64,000 nucleotides of DNA. Origin: Sipunculus nudus (Eukaryota; Annelida; Sipuncula; Golfingiida; Sipunculidae). The notes under the pieces were generated by a model. That model was given only the letters and a program-made list of their open reading frames with translations. It was not told the origin of the DNA and ran no database searches. The DNA lies in assembly GCA_026874595.1 (NCBI GenBank), contig CM049321.1:928479-992478 (forward strand), given 5' to 3'. Positions 1-13,676 of the stretch are shown piece after piece. Position numbers and translations under genes: made by a program. Every line of letters starts with the position of its first letter. Position 1 is the stretch's first letter.

Positions 1-2611
1 ATTCTCTTTGTAGGCAGTCCTTGACTACCACATCCTACTTGTGGGCACTCTTTTACAACCACATTTTCCTTTTGGGCAGTCTTTTACCACCACATTCTCC
101 TTGTAGGCAGTCTTTTACTACCACATTCTCCTTGTGTTCAGTTTTTTACCACCACATTCTCCTTTCTGGAAGTCTTTTACCACCACATTCTCCTTTCTGG
201 AAGTCTTTTACTAAAACACATTCTCCTTGCAGGCAGTGTTTTACCACCATATTCTCCTTGTGGGCTGTCTTTTAGCACCATATTCTCCTTGTGGGCAGTC
301 TTTGACAACCACATTCCTCTTTGTGGGCAGTCTTTTACCACCACTTTCTCCTTGTGGACAGTCCTTAACCACCACATTCGATCTCCTTGTGAGCAGTCTT
401 TGACCACCAAATTTTCCTTGTGGGCAGTCTTTGACTGCCACATTCTCATTTGGGCAGTCTTTTACAACCACATTCTCCTTGTTGGCAGTCTTTAACCGCC
501 ACATTCTCCATGTGGGTAGCCTTTTCCGCTACATTCTCCTTGTGGGCAGTCTTTTACCACCACATACTCCTTTCTGGCAGTCTTTTTCCTACACCATTTC
601 CTCGAAGGCAGTGTTTAACCACCACATTCTCCTTGTGGGCTGTCTTTTAGCACCACATTTTCCTTGTAGTCAGTCGTTCAACCCCATATTTTCCTTATAG
701 GCAGTCTTTGACAACCACATTCTCCTTGTGGGCAGTCTTTTACCTCCATATTCTCCTTGTGGGCAGTCTTTGACTACCACATTCTCATTTGGGCCGTCTT
801 TTACAACCACATTCTCCTTGCTGGCAGTCTTTAACCGACACATTATCCTTGTGGGCAGCCTTTTACCGCTGCATTCTCCTTGTGGGCAGTCTTTTACCAC
901 CACATTCTCCTTGTGAGCAGTCTTTTACCACCCTATTCTCCTTGTGGGCAGTCTTTTACAATCACATTCTCCTGGTAGGCAGTCATTTACCACCACATTC
1001 TCCTTGTTGGCAGTCTTTATCCGCCACATTCTCCTTGTGGGCAGTGTTTGACTACCACATTCTCCTCGTGGGCAATCTTTGACTACCACATTCTCCTTGT
1101 AGGCAGTCTTTTACTACCACATTCTCCTTGTGTTCAGTTTTTTACCACCACATTCTCCTTTCTGGAAGTCTTTTACCTACACATTCTCCTTGCAGGCAGT
1201 GTTTTACCACCATATTCTCCTTGTGGGCTGTCTTTTAGCACCATATTCTCCTTGTAGTCAGTCGTTCACCACCACATTTTCCTTATGGGCAGTCTTTGAA
1301 CACCACATTCTCCTTGTGGGCAGTCTTTTACAACCACATTCTCCTTGTTGGCAGTCTTTAACCGCCACATTCTCCTTGTGGGCAGCCTTTGACTACTACA
1401 TTTTCCTTTCTGGAAGTCTTTTACCTACACATTCTCCTTGCAGGCAGTGTTTTACCACCACATTCTCTTTGTTGGCTGTCTTTTAGCACCACATTTTCCT
1501 TGTAGTCAGTCGTTCACCACCACATTTTCCTTATAGGCAGGCTTTGACAACCACATTCTACTTGTGGGCAGTCTTATAATAGCACATTCTCCTTGTGGAC
1601 AGTCTTTTACCACCACTTTCTCCCTGTGTACAGTCTTTAACCACCACATTCGATCTCCTTGTGAGCAGTCTTTGACCATCACATTCTCCTTGTGGGCAGT
1701 CTTTGACTACTACATTGTCATTTGGGCAGTCTTTTACAACCACATTCTCCTTGTTGGCAGTCTTTAACCGCCACATTCTCCTTGAGGGCAGTCCTTTACC
1801 GCTACATACTCCTTGTGGGCAGTTTTTTACCACCACATTCTCTTTGTGGGCAGTGTTTGACTACCATATTCTCCTTGTGGGCAGTCTTTGACTACCACAT
1901 TCTCCTTGTAGTCAGTCGTTCACCACCACATTTTCCTTGTGGGCAGTCTTTGACAAGCACATACTCCTTGTGGGCAGTCTTTTACCACCACATTCTCCTT
2001 GTAAGCAGTCTTTTACCACCATATTCTCCTTGTGGGCAGTCTTTTACCATCACATTCTCCTTGTAGGCAGTCTTTTACCACAGTATTCTCCTTGCAGGCA
2101 GTCTTTTACCACCACATTCTCTCTTGTGGGCAGTCTTTCACCACCACATTCTCTCTAGTGGGCAGTCTTTGACTACCACATTCTCCTTGTAGGCAGTCAT
2201 TTACCACCACATTCTCCTTGTAGGCAGTCCTTGACTACCACAACCTCCTTGTGGGCACTCTTTTTCCACCATATTTTCCATATGGGCAGTCTTTGACCAC
2301 CACATTCGCCTTGTGGGCAGTCTTTTACCACAATCTCCTTGTGGGCAATTTTAACCACCACATTCTCCTTGTAGGCCGTCTTTTACCACCACATTCTCTC
2401 TTGTGGGCAGTCTTTCACCACCACATTCTCTCTAGTGGGCAGTCTTTGACTACCACATTCTCCTTGTAGGCAGTCATTTACCACCACATTCTCCTTGTAG
2501 GCAGTCCTTGACTACCACAACCTCCTTGTGGGCACTCTTTTTCCACCATATTTTCCATATGGGCAGTCTTTGACCACCACATTCGCCTTGTGGGCAGTCA
2601 TTTACCACCAC
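1..2611. repeat. Higher-order repeat, copy 1
   Basis: This block of about 84 minisatellite units is repeated nearly base for base about 2611 bp downstream; for example the variant run at 181-240 recurs at 2792-2851. Such near identity over divergent 31-bp units means the block was duplicated as a whole. Confidence 0.9.
2121..2600. repeat. Internal 277-bp duplication within the array
   Basis: A run of variant units starting CTCTTGTGGGCAGTCTTTCA at 2121 recurs at 2398, including the rare variants ending in CTCTCTAGTGGG and CATATGGGCAG. The same paired structure exists in higher-order copy 2 (near 4731 and 5008), so it predates the 2.6-kb duplication. Confidence 0.8.
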
Positions 2612-5221
2612 ATTCTCTTTGTAGGCAGTCCTTGACTACCACATCCTACTTGTGGGCACTCTTTTACAACCACATTTTCCTTTTGGGCAGTCTTTTACCA
2701 CCACATTCTCCTTGTAGGCAGTCTTTTACTACCACATTCTCCTTGTGTTCAGTTTTTTACCACCACATTCTCCTTTCTGGAAGTCTTTTACCACCACATT
2801 CTCCTTTCTGGAAGTCTTTTACTAAAACACATTCTCCTTGCAGGCAGTGTTTTACCACCATATTCTCCTTGTGGGCTGTCTTTTAGCACCATATTCTCCT
2901 TGTGGGCAGTCTTTGACAACCACATTCCTCTTTGTGGGCAGTCTTTTACCACCACTTTCTCCTTGTGGACAGTCCTTAACCACCACATTCGATCTCCTTG
3001 TGAGCAGTCTTTGACCACCAAATTTTCCTTGTGGGCAGTCTTTGACTGCCACATTCTCATTTGGGCAGTCTTTTACAACCACATTCTCCTTGTTGGCAGT
3101 CTTTAACCGCCACATTCTCCATGTGGGTAGCCTTTTCCGCTACATTCTCCTTGTGGGCAGTCTTTTACCACCACATACTCCTTTCTGGCAGTCTTTTTCC
3201 TACACCATTTCCTCGAAGGCAGTGTTTAACCACCACATTCTCCTTGTGGGCTGTCTTTTAGCACCACATTTTCCTTGTAGTCAGTCGTTCAACCCCATAT
3301 TTTCCTTATAGGCAGTCTTTGACAACCACATTCTCCTTGTGGGCAGTCTTTTACCTCCATATTCTCCTTGTGGGCAGTCTTTGACTACCACATTCTCATT
3401 TGGGCCGTCTTTTACAACCACATTCTCCTTGCTGGCAGTCTTTAACCGACACATTATCCTTGTGGGCAGCCTTTTACCGCTGCATTCTCCTTGTGGGCAG
3501 TCTTTTACCACCACATTCTCCTTGTGAGCAGTCTTTTACCACCCTATTCTCCTTGTGGGCAGTCTTTTACAATCACATTCTCCTGGTAGGCAGTCATTTA
3601 CCACCACATTCTCCTTGTTGGCAGTCTTTATCCGCCACATTCTCCTTGTGGGCAGTGTTTGACTACCACATTCTCCTCGTGGGCAATCTTTGACTACCAC
3701 ATTCTCCTTGTAGGCAGTCTTTTACTACCACATTCTCCTTGTGTTCAGTTTTTTACCACCACATTCTCCTTTCTGGAAGTCTTTTACCTACACATTCTCC
3801 TTGCAGGCAGTGTTTTACCACCATATTCTCCTTGTGGGCTGTCTTTTAGCACCATATTCTCCTTGTAGTCAGTCGTTCACCACCACATTTTCCTTATGGG
3901 CAGTCTTTGAACACCACATTCTCCTTGTGGGCAGTCTTTTACAACCACATTCTCCTTGTTGGCAGTCTTTAACCGCCACATTCTCCTTGTGGGCAGCCTT
4001 TGACTACTACATTTTCCTTTCTGGAAGTCTTTTACCTACACATTCTCCTTGCAGGCAGTGTTTTACCACCACATTCTCTTTGTTGGCTGTCTTTTAGCAC
4101 CACATTTTCCTTGTAGTCAGTCGTTCACCACCACATTTTCCTTATAGGCAGGCTTTGACAACCACATTCTACTTGTGGGCAGTCTTATAATAGCACATTC
4201 TCCTTGTGGACAGTCTTTTACCACCACTTTCTCCCTGTGTACAGTCTTTAACCACCACATTCGATCTCCTTGTGAGCAGTCTTTGACCATCACATTCTCC
4301 TTGTGGGCAGTCTTTGACTACTACATTGTCATTTGGGCAGTCTTTTACAACCACATTCTCCTTGTTGGCAGTCTTTAACCGCCACATTCTCCTTGAGGGC
4401 AGTCCTTTACCGCTACATACTCCTTGTGGGCAGTTTTTTACCACCACATTCTCTTTGTGGGCAGTGTTTGACTACCATATTCTCCTTGTGGGCAGTCTTT
4501 GACTACCACATTCTCCTTGTAGTCAGTCGTTCACCACCACATTTTCCTTGTGGGCAGTCTTTGACAACCACATACTCCTTGTTGGCAGTCTTTTACCACC
4601 ACATTCTCCTTGTAAGCAGTCTTTTACCACCATATTCTCCTTGTGGGCAGTCTTTTACCATCACATTCTCCTTGTAGGCAGTCTTTTACCACAGTATTCT
4701 CCTTGCAGGCAGTCTATACCACCACATTCTCTCTTGTGGGCAGTCTTTCACCACCACATTCTCTCTAGTGGGCAGTCTTTGACTACCACATTCTCCTTGT
4801 AGGCAGTCATTTACCACCACATTCTCCTTGTAGGCAGTCCTTGACTACCACAACCTCCTTGTGGGCACTCTTTTTCCACCATATTTTCCATATGGGCAGT
4901 CTTTGACCACCACATTCGCCTTGTGGGCAGTCTTTTACCACAATCTCCTTGTGGGCAATTTTAACCACCACATTCTCCTTGTAGGCCGTCTTTTACCACC
5001 ACATTCTCTCTTGTGGGCAGTCTTTCACCACCACATTCTCTCTAGTGGGCAGTCTTTGACTACCACATTCTCCTTGTAGGCAGTCATTTACCACCACATT
5101 CTCCTTGTAGGCAGTCCTTGACTACCACAACCTCCTTGTGGGCACTCTTTTTCCACCATATTTTCCATATGGGCAGTCTTTGACCACCACATTCGCCTTG
5201 TGGGCAGTCATTTACCACCAC
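2612..5221. repeat. Higher-order repeat, copy 2
   Basis: Second copy of the 2.61-kb block. It differs from copy 1 by scattered substitutions (for example near 4566-4582 against 1955-1971) and a 1-bp deletion near 4714. The offset to copy 1 therefore changes from 2611 to 2610. Confidence 0.88.
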
Positions 5222-5880
5222 ATTCTCTTTGTAGGCAGTCCTTGACTACCACATCCTACTTGTGGGCACTCTTTTACAACCACATTTTCCTTTTGGGCAG
5301 TCTTTTACCACCACATTCTCCTTGTAGGCAGTCTTTTACTACCACATTCTCCTTGTGTTCAGTTTTTTACCACCACATTCTCCTTTCTGGAAGTCTTTTA
5401 CCAACACATTCTCCTTGCAGGCAGTGTTTTACCACCATATTCTCCTTGTGGGTTGTCTTTTAGCACCATATTCTCCTTGTAGTCAGTCGTTCACCACCAC
5501 ATCTTCCTTATGGGCAGTCTTTGAACACCACATTCTCCTTGTGGGCAGTCTTTTGCCTCCATATTCTCCTTGTGGGCAGTCTTTGACTACCACATTCTCA
5601 TTTGGGCAGTCTTTTACAACCACATTCTCCTTGTTGGCAGTCTTTAACCGCCACATTCTCCTTGTGGGCAGCCTTTTACCGCTACATTCTCCTTGTGGGC
5701 AGTCTTTTACCACCACATTCTCCTTTTGAGCAGTCTTTTACCACCCTATTCTCCTTGTGGGCAGTCCTTTACAATCACATTCTCCTGGTAGGCAGTCTTT
5801 TACCACAGTATTCTCCTTGTAGGCAGACTTTCACCACCACATTCTCCTTGTGGGAAGTCTTTAACCACCACATTTTGTCT
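5222..5880. repeat. Higher-order repeat, copy 3, truncated and rearranged
   Basis: The first ~180 bp follow copies 1 and 2. From about 5400 the order of variants jumps to that seen around 1180-1320 of copy 1, then again to the 730-900 type. This suggests unequal exchange or deletion inside the third block. Confidence 0.7.
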
Positions 5881-5881
5881 T

Positions 5882-7110
5882 GTGGGCAGTCTTTTTCCAC
5901 CCCATTCTCCTTGTAGACAGTCTTTTACCACCCGATTACTACCACATTCTCCTTCTGGGCAGTCATTTATCACCACATTCTCCTTGTGGGCAGTCTTTTA
6001 CCACCACATTCTCTTTTTGAGCAGTCTTTTACCACCATATTCTCCTTGTGGGCAGTCTATGACTACCACATTCTCCTTGTGGGCAGTCTTTTACCACAGT
6101 ATTCTCCTTGTAGGCAGTCTTTTACCACCACGTTCTCCTTGTGGGCAGTCTTTGACTACACCATTCTCCTTCTGGGTAGTCTTTTACCACCACATTCTCT
6201 TTTCTGGCAGTCTTTTACATACACCTTCTCCTCGCAGGCAGTGTTTTACCACCATATTCTCCTTGTGGGCTGTCTTTTAGCACCACATTTTCCTTATAGG
6301 CAGTCTTTGACAACCACATTCTACTTGTGGGCAGTCTTTTACCAGCACAATCTCCTTGTGGGCAGTTTTTTACCACCACATTCTCCTTGTGGGCAGTCTT
6401 TGACTACCACATTCTCCTTGTAGGCAGTCATTTACCACCACATTCTCCTTGTTGGCAGTCTTTATCCGCCACATTCTCCTTGTGGGCAGTGTTTGACTAC
6501 CACATTCTCCTCGTGGGCAATCTTTGACTACCACATTCTCCTTGTGGGCAGTCTTTTTCCACCCCATTCTCCTTGTAGACAGTCTTTTACCACCCGATTA
6601 CTACCACATTCTCCTTCTGGGCAGTCATTTATCACCACATTCTCCTTGTGGGCAGTCTTTTACCACCACATTCTCTTTTTGAGCAGTCTTTTACCACCAT
6701 ATTCTCCTTGTGGGCAGTCTATGACTACCACATTCTCCTTGTGGGCAGTCTTTTACCACAGTATTCTCCTTGTAGGCAGTCTTTTACCACCACGTTCTCC
6801 TTGTGGGCAGTCTTTGACTACACCATTCTCCTTGTGGGTAGTCTTTTACCACCACATTCTCTTTTCCGGCAGTCTTTTACATACACCTTCTCCTCGCAGG
6901 CAGTGTTTTACCACCATATTCTCCTTGTGGGCTGTCTTTAAGCACCACATTCTCCTTGTAGTCAGTCGTTCACCACCACATTTTCCTTATAGGCAGTCTT
7001 TGACAACCACATTCTACTTGTGGGCAGTCTTTTACCAGCACATTCTCCTTGTGGGCAGTTTTTTACCACCACATTCTCCTTGTGGGCAGTCTTTGACTAC
7101 CACATTCTCC
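5882..7110. repeat. 662-bp tandem duplication within the array
   Basis: The segment from about 5882 recurs from about 6544, including the distinctive interruption ACCACCCGATTACTACCACA at about 5926 and 6588. A third trace of the interruption lies near 7128. This is a second, independent level of duplication at the right part of the array. Confidence 0.75.
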
Positions 7111-9127
7111 TTGTAGGCAGTCATTTACCACCCGATTACTACCACATTCTCCTTGTGGACAGTCATTTATCACCACATTCTCCTTGTGGGCAGTCTTTTA
7201 CTACCACATTCTCCTTGTAGACAGTCTTTTACCACCCCATTACCACCACATTCTCCTTGTGGGCAGTCATTTACCACCACATTCTCCTTTCTGGCAGTCT
7301 TTTTCCTACACTTTCTCCTCGCAGGCAGTGTTTTACCACCACATTCTCCTTATGGGCTGTCTTTTAGCACCACATTTTCCTTGTAGTCAGTCGTTCACCA
7401 CAACATTTTCCTTATAGGCAGTCTTTGACAACTACATTCTACTTGTGGGCAGTCTTTTAATAACACATTCTCCTTGTGGACAGTGTTTCACCACCACTTT
7501 CTCCTTGTGGACAGTCTTTAACCACGACATTCGATCTCCTTGTGAGCAGTCTTTGACCACCACATTCTCCTTGTGGGCAGTCTTTGACTACCACATTCTC
7601 ATTTGGGCAGTCTTTTACAACCACATTCTCCTTGTTGGCAGTCTTTAACCGCCACATTCTCCCTGAGGGCAGTCCTTAACCGCTATTTACTCCGTGTGGG
7701 CAGTCTTTTACCACGACCTTCTCTTTGTGAGCAGTCTTTTACCACCATATTCTCCTTGTGGGCAGTCTTTGAATACCACATTCTCCTTGTGGGCAGGCTT
7801 TTACCACTGTATTCTCCTTGTAGGCAGTCTTTTACAACCACATTCTCCTTGTTTGCATTCTTTTACCACCACATTCTCTCTTGTGGGCAGTCTTTGACTA
7901 CCACATTCTCCTTGTAGGCAGTCATTTACCACCACATTCTCCTTATGGACAGTCTTTGACAACCACATTCTCCTTGTGGGCAGTCTTTAACCACCACTTT
8001 CTCCTTGTGGACAGTCTTTTACCACCACATTCTCTATGTTGGCAGTCTTTAACCACCACATTCTCCTTGTGGCCAGTCTTTAACCACCACATTCTATTTC
8101 TGGGCAGTCCTCTCCCTCCTCATTCTCCTTTTAGGCAGTCCCGCTCATCACTCCGTTCCAAACTGCCAAAACCCATGCGTGCGATTCACGCATTTCTAGA
8201 TTTTCTAGTATTATTGATCATTCATTTAATATTGAATTATTTATATTTTCTCCAAACAGACTTGGCATCTTGAAGACATCACATTATCCGTCACGTTAAG
8301 TTTGAATGAAAGTAATGAATAAAGACACAATAGAAAACTACCCCAGTTGTTCGCTCGATGCATTTAAGATAACAATTACCAATGCAGCTGCATTTATGAT
8401 GCATCTTTAATTAATAATTATATTATGCACCGTGCAAAGATATTATGAAAAATATATTTCGTTTTAGGTGTTGATATGTGACCTCGGCAGTCTTTCTGGA
8501 TGTTTAAGCCCTTATTTATGGAAAACACATGAGATCAAATCCACATACTCTAAATATCGACAGTATTATTAAATATTCACCGGACAACCAGTAAGACCAT
8601 TTGCTGATACCCCATTTACAAGTACACATTTCTTGCTAATTTTTCATTACAAGGTTTACAACTAAGGACTGATGTGAACCGATGACAATTTTTGCGGTCA
8701 GCACATGTACGCTGCGTGCATGAGTTGTGTAATTATTCCTTTTTTACTTCCACATGTCAACCATACCAATCCCAAATGTTAGCACTTTCACAGCAAAATT
8801 AAAGTAATGATTTATTTCACATACATATTCCTCAATTTGAAATTAGAGTTCTAAGCTTTTTAAATAACCTTCATGTAGCCAGTGTATAGAATATATAAGA
8901 TATTTAAATTATTGTGTCGATTACTTAAACATGTACCAATAACTCACCTTTCCCAAACTATAAGTCATTTATGGATTTTTGGTAATATTACAAGATTATG
9001 TGCATGTGGTATTCGGGCACAAGTTATGCTTTCATGGTGTTGATCTCAACAATCCATGGTTTAAATTTTTCATAAACGAACACTGTTTTATTATTAATAC
9101 ACTTTGTGATGATCAGGATGATGTTCA

Positions 9128-9221
9128 AATAATAATAATAATTTTTATTTATCATTTTATTATAATTATTTTTGTTATTATTATTACTATTATTATTATT
9201 ATTAACATTACAATTAATATC
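9128..9221. repeat. AT-only low-complexity tract rich in ATT/AAT
   Basis: Runs of AAT and ATT trinucleotides interrupted by T-rich sequence. The short frames across it encode only Ile, Asn and Tyr runs and are not genes. Confidence 0.85.
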
Positions 9222-9576
9222 AATGTTCCACACCTGCCTTCGTGGGGAAAGATAATAAGCCAACCCAAGATTCAAAGATGAGTGGGATTGATTCCTAAAG
9301 GAAAAATGAAGAATCGGGCCGAGTTTGTGGTGAAAATGCAAGATTGGTTCACTTCGTTATCCTTCTCCGTTATATATTTAACGGTATGTTCGTTATTTTA
9401 TATCTTCTTCAGGGTGAATTTGAGAAAACAAACATCATATTTACTGCTTTTGTTTAATAAACCATACGTCTATACTAAATCTTGGATAATTCTGTTAAAC
9501 TTTATTTCAACCTTCCACCTACTTTACTGTATACTGACACCCAGTGTACTGAAAATACCGAAACCTTTTGCATCCT

Positions 9577-9672
9577 CATAGAGCCTTCAAGTGAAGGATG
9601 TAAAGGCACTCTGACAGGGAGTACGTTGGACTTTCTGATGTCATAGGACCGAAATGGCGCTGCGCTTCCGCA
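9577..9672. repeat. Dispersed repeat fragment (family also at 53.85 and 55.45 kb)
   Basis: Contains GGATGTAAAGGCACT and ATGTCATAGGACCGAAATGG. The first motif recurs near 53870 and the second, with changes, near 55520 (CTCATAGGGCAGAAATGGCG). Three related copies in one window suggest a short interspersed element, but I see no intact RNA polymerase III promoter. Confidence 0.45.
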
Positions 9673-12303
9673 CGAAAAAATAATATCATGTACATGTACC
9701 TGATTTCATCAACTGCACAATAACAGGTAATAAAGTAGGATTTGTAAATTTTTTGCACAGCTTTCGACGCCCTTGAATGTTTAAAAAATGTTTGAATTCA
9801 AAAGTGTCCAGTATCAGCATTACCCATGATTATAGCAGTTTAGTATATAGCCATCATGAAATGATACTAAAACTGGTATATTTGATTTTATAAAATAAAA
9901 AACAAGAATGAGGTTGTTTTTGCAATGCAAATACAGATATACGTCTCACGTCCTTCAATAGTCACAATATTATAAACCAGAATCATATAGTTGAAATATG
10001 CAAACTATTATAACATTTAATACTTATAAAAGGAATTTGGTTTACCTTTGTTCGCATTGTTCTCTAAAACCGCGTTGTGTACGATTCTGTGCGATTTTTA
10101 CCTCATTTTAAAGGTTATTGTTCCCGCAGTGTCCTCGCTTATACGAGAATAAATGATTTTTAATGTACACATCATTTTGAAGGATTTTTGCATTTTTTTA
10201 TTATCTGCATGGAGATTTCCACCGAAAACAGACGAACTGATTTCGGGAAAGACCGGATTGCCTGTGCGGTCAAATGCAGCACAGGGTTAAGGACTATATT
10301 GTGCAAATGAATAACCCAAGCTTTCTGTGAGGGATTTAAGCGTGTTTGGCCTGACATGTGCCCCAGTCTCTGACCCGCGTGCATGGTCAGTAAATTCATC
10401 GTTCATGTCTTCCTCACATCAACCTAATCTTTATACGTCCATCAATAGTGACCAGTTAAAGATCATCAAAAATTATACCTGAATGTCCCCGCGTCCCATT
10501 CCATTTCGCAAATGTAAACATTATCACTCGCCATGTCCTCAAGGTAAACATACCGGTATATGAATTTCTTGCCGTGACGGCAGCGCCACAAAATAAATGC
10601 AAAACAATATATTTGTATATGTCTTATTATGAGAGTATCACACTAAAAATCTATATTTTCTTTTAACTTTTAGAATAAAAAAACTGACCCAACGTTCCTC
10701 ATATTAGTTAATTAATCTCCCTAACCCTGGTAAAAAGCCCGGTTTACCGGGTTTATTAGCTAATAAAGAAATATGCATACTATATTTTACAACTCATATG
10801 TAATAAAGAGAAGCTTTTGATTAATTTACACATTGAAAAAATTAAAATGTGCATTAATATGTGAAATAAATGTTGTAGAATGTTGAAGGATAACCAAAGT
10901 TACATGGTTGTTAATATCAAATACATCATTAAGATATGCTTAAGTGAGTTACAAAGGGTAGGGCTAAATCACAATTATACCAACTGTATATGTTACTTTT
11001 AATAAGTTTGTCATCCACATTCTTTGGCTGGAGGCAAAATGTGATGGCTGGTAGTGTTGAGTAGCCAACTGTTAATAAGACGTCCAGAAGTGCAATTGAT
11101 TTGGGGGCCTTAGTGAACATACTACATCACCCGACCCCCCCCCCCAATATTGAAAAACATAAGAATGTCTTTTTGCCATAAAAATAGAGCTATTTACAAC
11201 AAAATGTAACAGTTTCCTCAAATGTTAAAAGAATCTCATGAAATACCTAAATTAACACAATGACGAATTATATGGCATAAGTCACTCTTTTCCGTGATAT
11301 TGTGCATGGGATCCAATCATTAAAGCACAAATTTGATGCTCTATGCAGATTTAAAGAATTTAAACATAAACTTGAAGTTTTATTTTGAAATAACCAGCCG
11401 CGGATCCAAGGGTGAGTTTCTCAGGGGGTTTGCTGCCCCAAGTATCTTTAGGTAAAAAAAATTAATATGTTCTTGGATACTGAAGCGAGAATATCCCCCG
11501 TTATTTTACATCAAATGTGTTTCAAAATTGCTGAATTTTTAAAGTAAATTTGTGACAATTTTCCCGCATTGGGGAAGGGTCATCGCCCACATCCGCTCCC
11601 CAAAGTGCAACAAGATATTGTGCCCCGTAGATAATATAATATTTACATTTCATTTGATTACCTATAATTATTTCTGCAAGAACTAGAATTAAGCCAGATG
11701 GACGCTTCTGATCAAACTAATAATTAAATTGTACAATAATATAATGTAAATTGTATTAATGTTTTGTAAGAGCAAGGTATATGAAATAAATTAAATGTTA
11801 TTTAAATCTTTGTAACCTTATAACAATAATATATCATTCTTTTTACATTTCAGTCGATGTGTCAAATAAACTGACTGATGTTTCATTTGATTTGTAAAAT
11901 GCCTGAAACTTTCAGTCATTTTATAGAGTGCCTGAGTGAATCAGACAACTCGTAAATTTACTGAAAATTTCAGGCAACTTACAAATTGACTGAGTTTACA
12001 CATTGTCTGTAACATATACATGTTTATTAGAAATATTTACAAATACACATTTTAACGAACAATTAATAATTTATGGTCGTTTTAGCTTCTTTGTTGCCAT
12101 CTTGGACGCCTTTTTGAAAATAACAAGCTAGCGGAATCAGATTTTTAGTGTATTTCCTGTATTCATTTTGTAAAAATTTGTTGGGGTTGAGCTGTTCGTT
12201 TTTATCATAAATGACCTGTCTACCATAGGAAAAGTCATATTTTCCTCATTTTGAGCAACCTCAGATCATAGGCAGATAAATATATTTTCACCCGGACATA
12301 AAC

Positions 12304-12305
<2 letters not shown>

Positions 12306-12341
<36 letters not shown>
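12306..12341. repeat. (AT)n microsatellite
   Basis: Uninterrupted AT dinucleotide run of about 18 units. Confidence 0.95.
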
Positions 12342-12343
<2 letters not shown>

Positions 12344-13564
12344 AAGTACATTTTGCAAACAATATTGAACTTAAAGTGCAGCTCTCTTAATAGTGCCGCA
12401 GTACATTAGCCAAGTCCGAGTTCATGTAGACAGGTATATAATATGGTCCCAGAGTAAAACACATGAAAGTGCCACAAACAGCGACAAATACTGTCCATTG
12501 AACAAGTAAGAAAACTTGTATATATGTAAAAAAGATGAAGTTGAAATGGTACTTTTTTTAACTTTCTTAATAAGTGGTAACATCAAAAACATTACACAAT
12601 ATTTAACCGACAAATATGGTTCAAGTTTATTGACCCCAAATGAGCTCGGGGTTACATCTTAGACAGGAGCTCATATAAATATTGACAACATACGGGGATT
12701 TGCGAATGTTTCAAATTTGTGATAGTCACATAATAGTCTATCTATACCTCTGAACGATAGTTGGACATAGAGGCATATATTTTCTGTAATAGTAGCCATG
12801 CATGTGTGGGGACCGATTTTCCTCTTGCGATTTTCCGTGTCCACCAGCGATCACAAGTAATTTGACTTGTCCTTGACTTCCCACAATTACATATCGTTTC
12901 TTTTCATATCATGTCGAATTCCTCCATATGACAGGACATTAAAGCAAAATATAAGATTTCTGTAGAAGAAGATAGATAATTAATAAAAAATTATGTTGAA
13001 AAAAGACCCCACTCTGAAATAAAAGTTAATCTGATAATTTATATCGTTTTTCCAAAGACACTCATTCCCCATTAGCAAAGACAGAATTAGGTACTACCAA
13101 AAATAAACTATCTATTAAATTAGCTAGGCTTCACGTTTGCTACCTGCCCTTATTTTTTATTCAAATTTGTGCCCACAGTATTCTGTTATAGGAAACATGT
13201 ACCTGTGTGAAAGAACTAGCCATTTCTAATTCCTAGTTTTTTTATTCATATAAAAGAAATTGTATTAATGTTCAAATGGGTTGGTCGATAATCTGGAGCT
13301 CATATAAATATCTATGAACAGGTTCCGTGTCTTTGCAATGTCTCCTGTGTAACATCAAATTACTGATTTCATTTATTGAAAAAATAACGAATCGGATGTT
13401 ATGATTTTTCTTAAACATATTTGCAATATATAAACCACACTGAAGAACAATACATTTGAGATAATACAAAGCTATTCTGTGTCATACTCAGTTTATCTAA
13501 TTTCACCATTACACCTACAGAACACTTGATAAAGTTAGACTTTTGCTTGTGTATTATTTGCTAG

Positions 13565-13676
13565 GTTCCCGTCAGTGATATGTTATCATCTTCGTCCTGG
13601 TCAGTATCATCGGATCTGTTATTGTGATTGTGTCATTTGTCTGTTTCCTGACAAGCTGCCTCGGCAAAAGACAGAG
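13565..13676 (+). pseudogene. Transmembrane-domain exon of an unidentified receptor-like gene, with in-frame stop
   Basis: After an acceptor-like CTAG and before a strong donor (AGAG|GTAAGG), one frame encodes a strongly hydrophobic stretch (VIIFVLVSIIGSVIVIVSFV) followed by Cys, Leu and the basic stop-transfer run GKRQR. This is the pattern of a single-pass membrane exon with a phase-1 start and phase-2 end, as in the CTLD gene at 46.9 kb. The frame has a TGA at 13576-13578, just before the hydrophobic run, so the exon is disabled unless an internal acceptor is used. Gene identity unknown. The exon call is an inference from hydrophobicity, phase and splice sites. Confidence 0.45.

Larger units (their letters stand above)
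1..8150. repeat. 31-bp minisatellite array
   Basis: The whole stretch is built from degenerate copies of a 31-bp unit whose core reads ACATTCTCCTTGTGGGCAGT, followed by CTTTTACCACC or CTTTGACTACC variants. The array runs off the left edge and decays into unique DNA just after 8150. Because 31 is not a multiple of three and the unit holds few stop codons, apparent open frames with a 31-residue period appear on both strands. These are not genes: there is no conserved start, splice structure or domain. Units differ mainly at the GTGGGC/GTAGGC/GTTGGC positions and the TTTTACC/TTTGACT positions. Confidence 0.95.
8151..13564. other. AT-rich intergenic or intronic DNA, no gene recognised
   Basis: No open frame here shows a recognisable domain or plausible splice chain. 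Contents are simple repeats (trinucleotide AT tract near 9128-9220, C run near 11131-11146, (AT)n at 12306-12341) and a dispersed-repeat fragment at 9577-9672. A weak set of CTGAAA/TTTCAG motifs at 11870-12000 can pair but shows no clear function. Confidence 0.6.

Noticed and set aside
1-8150. CRISPR-like alternation of a conserved and a variable segment
   Set aside because: Units are contiguous 31-bp copies with no unique spacers, no leader or cas genes, and the rest of the window is animal DNA.
21-8273. Many overlapping open frames with repeating FSLWAVF/HILLVGSLLPPHSP or KENVVVKDCPQGE motifs
   Set aside because: They are a consequence of the 31-bp repeat (31 is one more than a multiple of three), appear in several frames on both strands, and have no gene structure.
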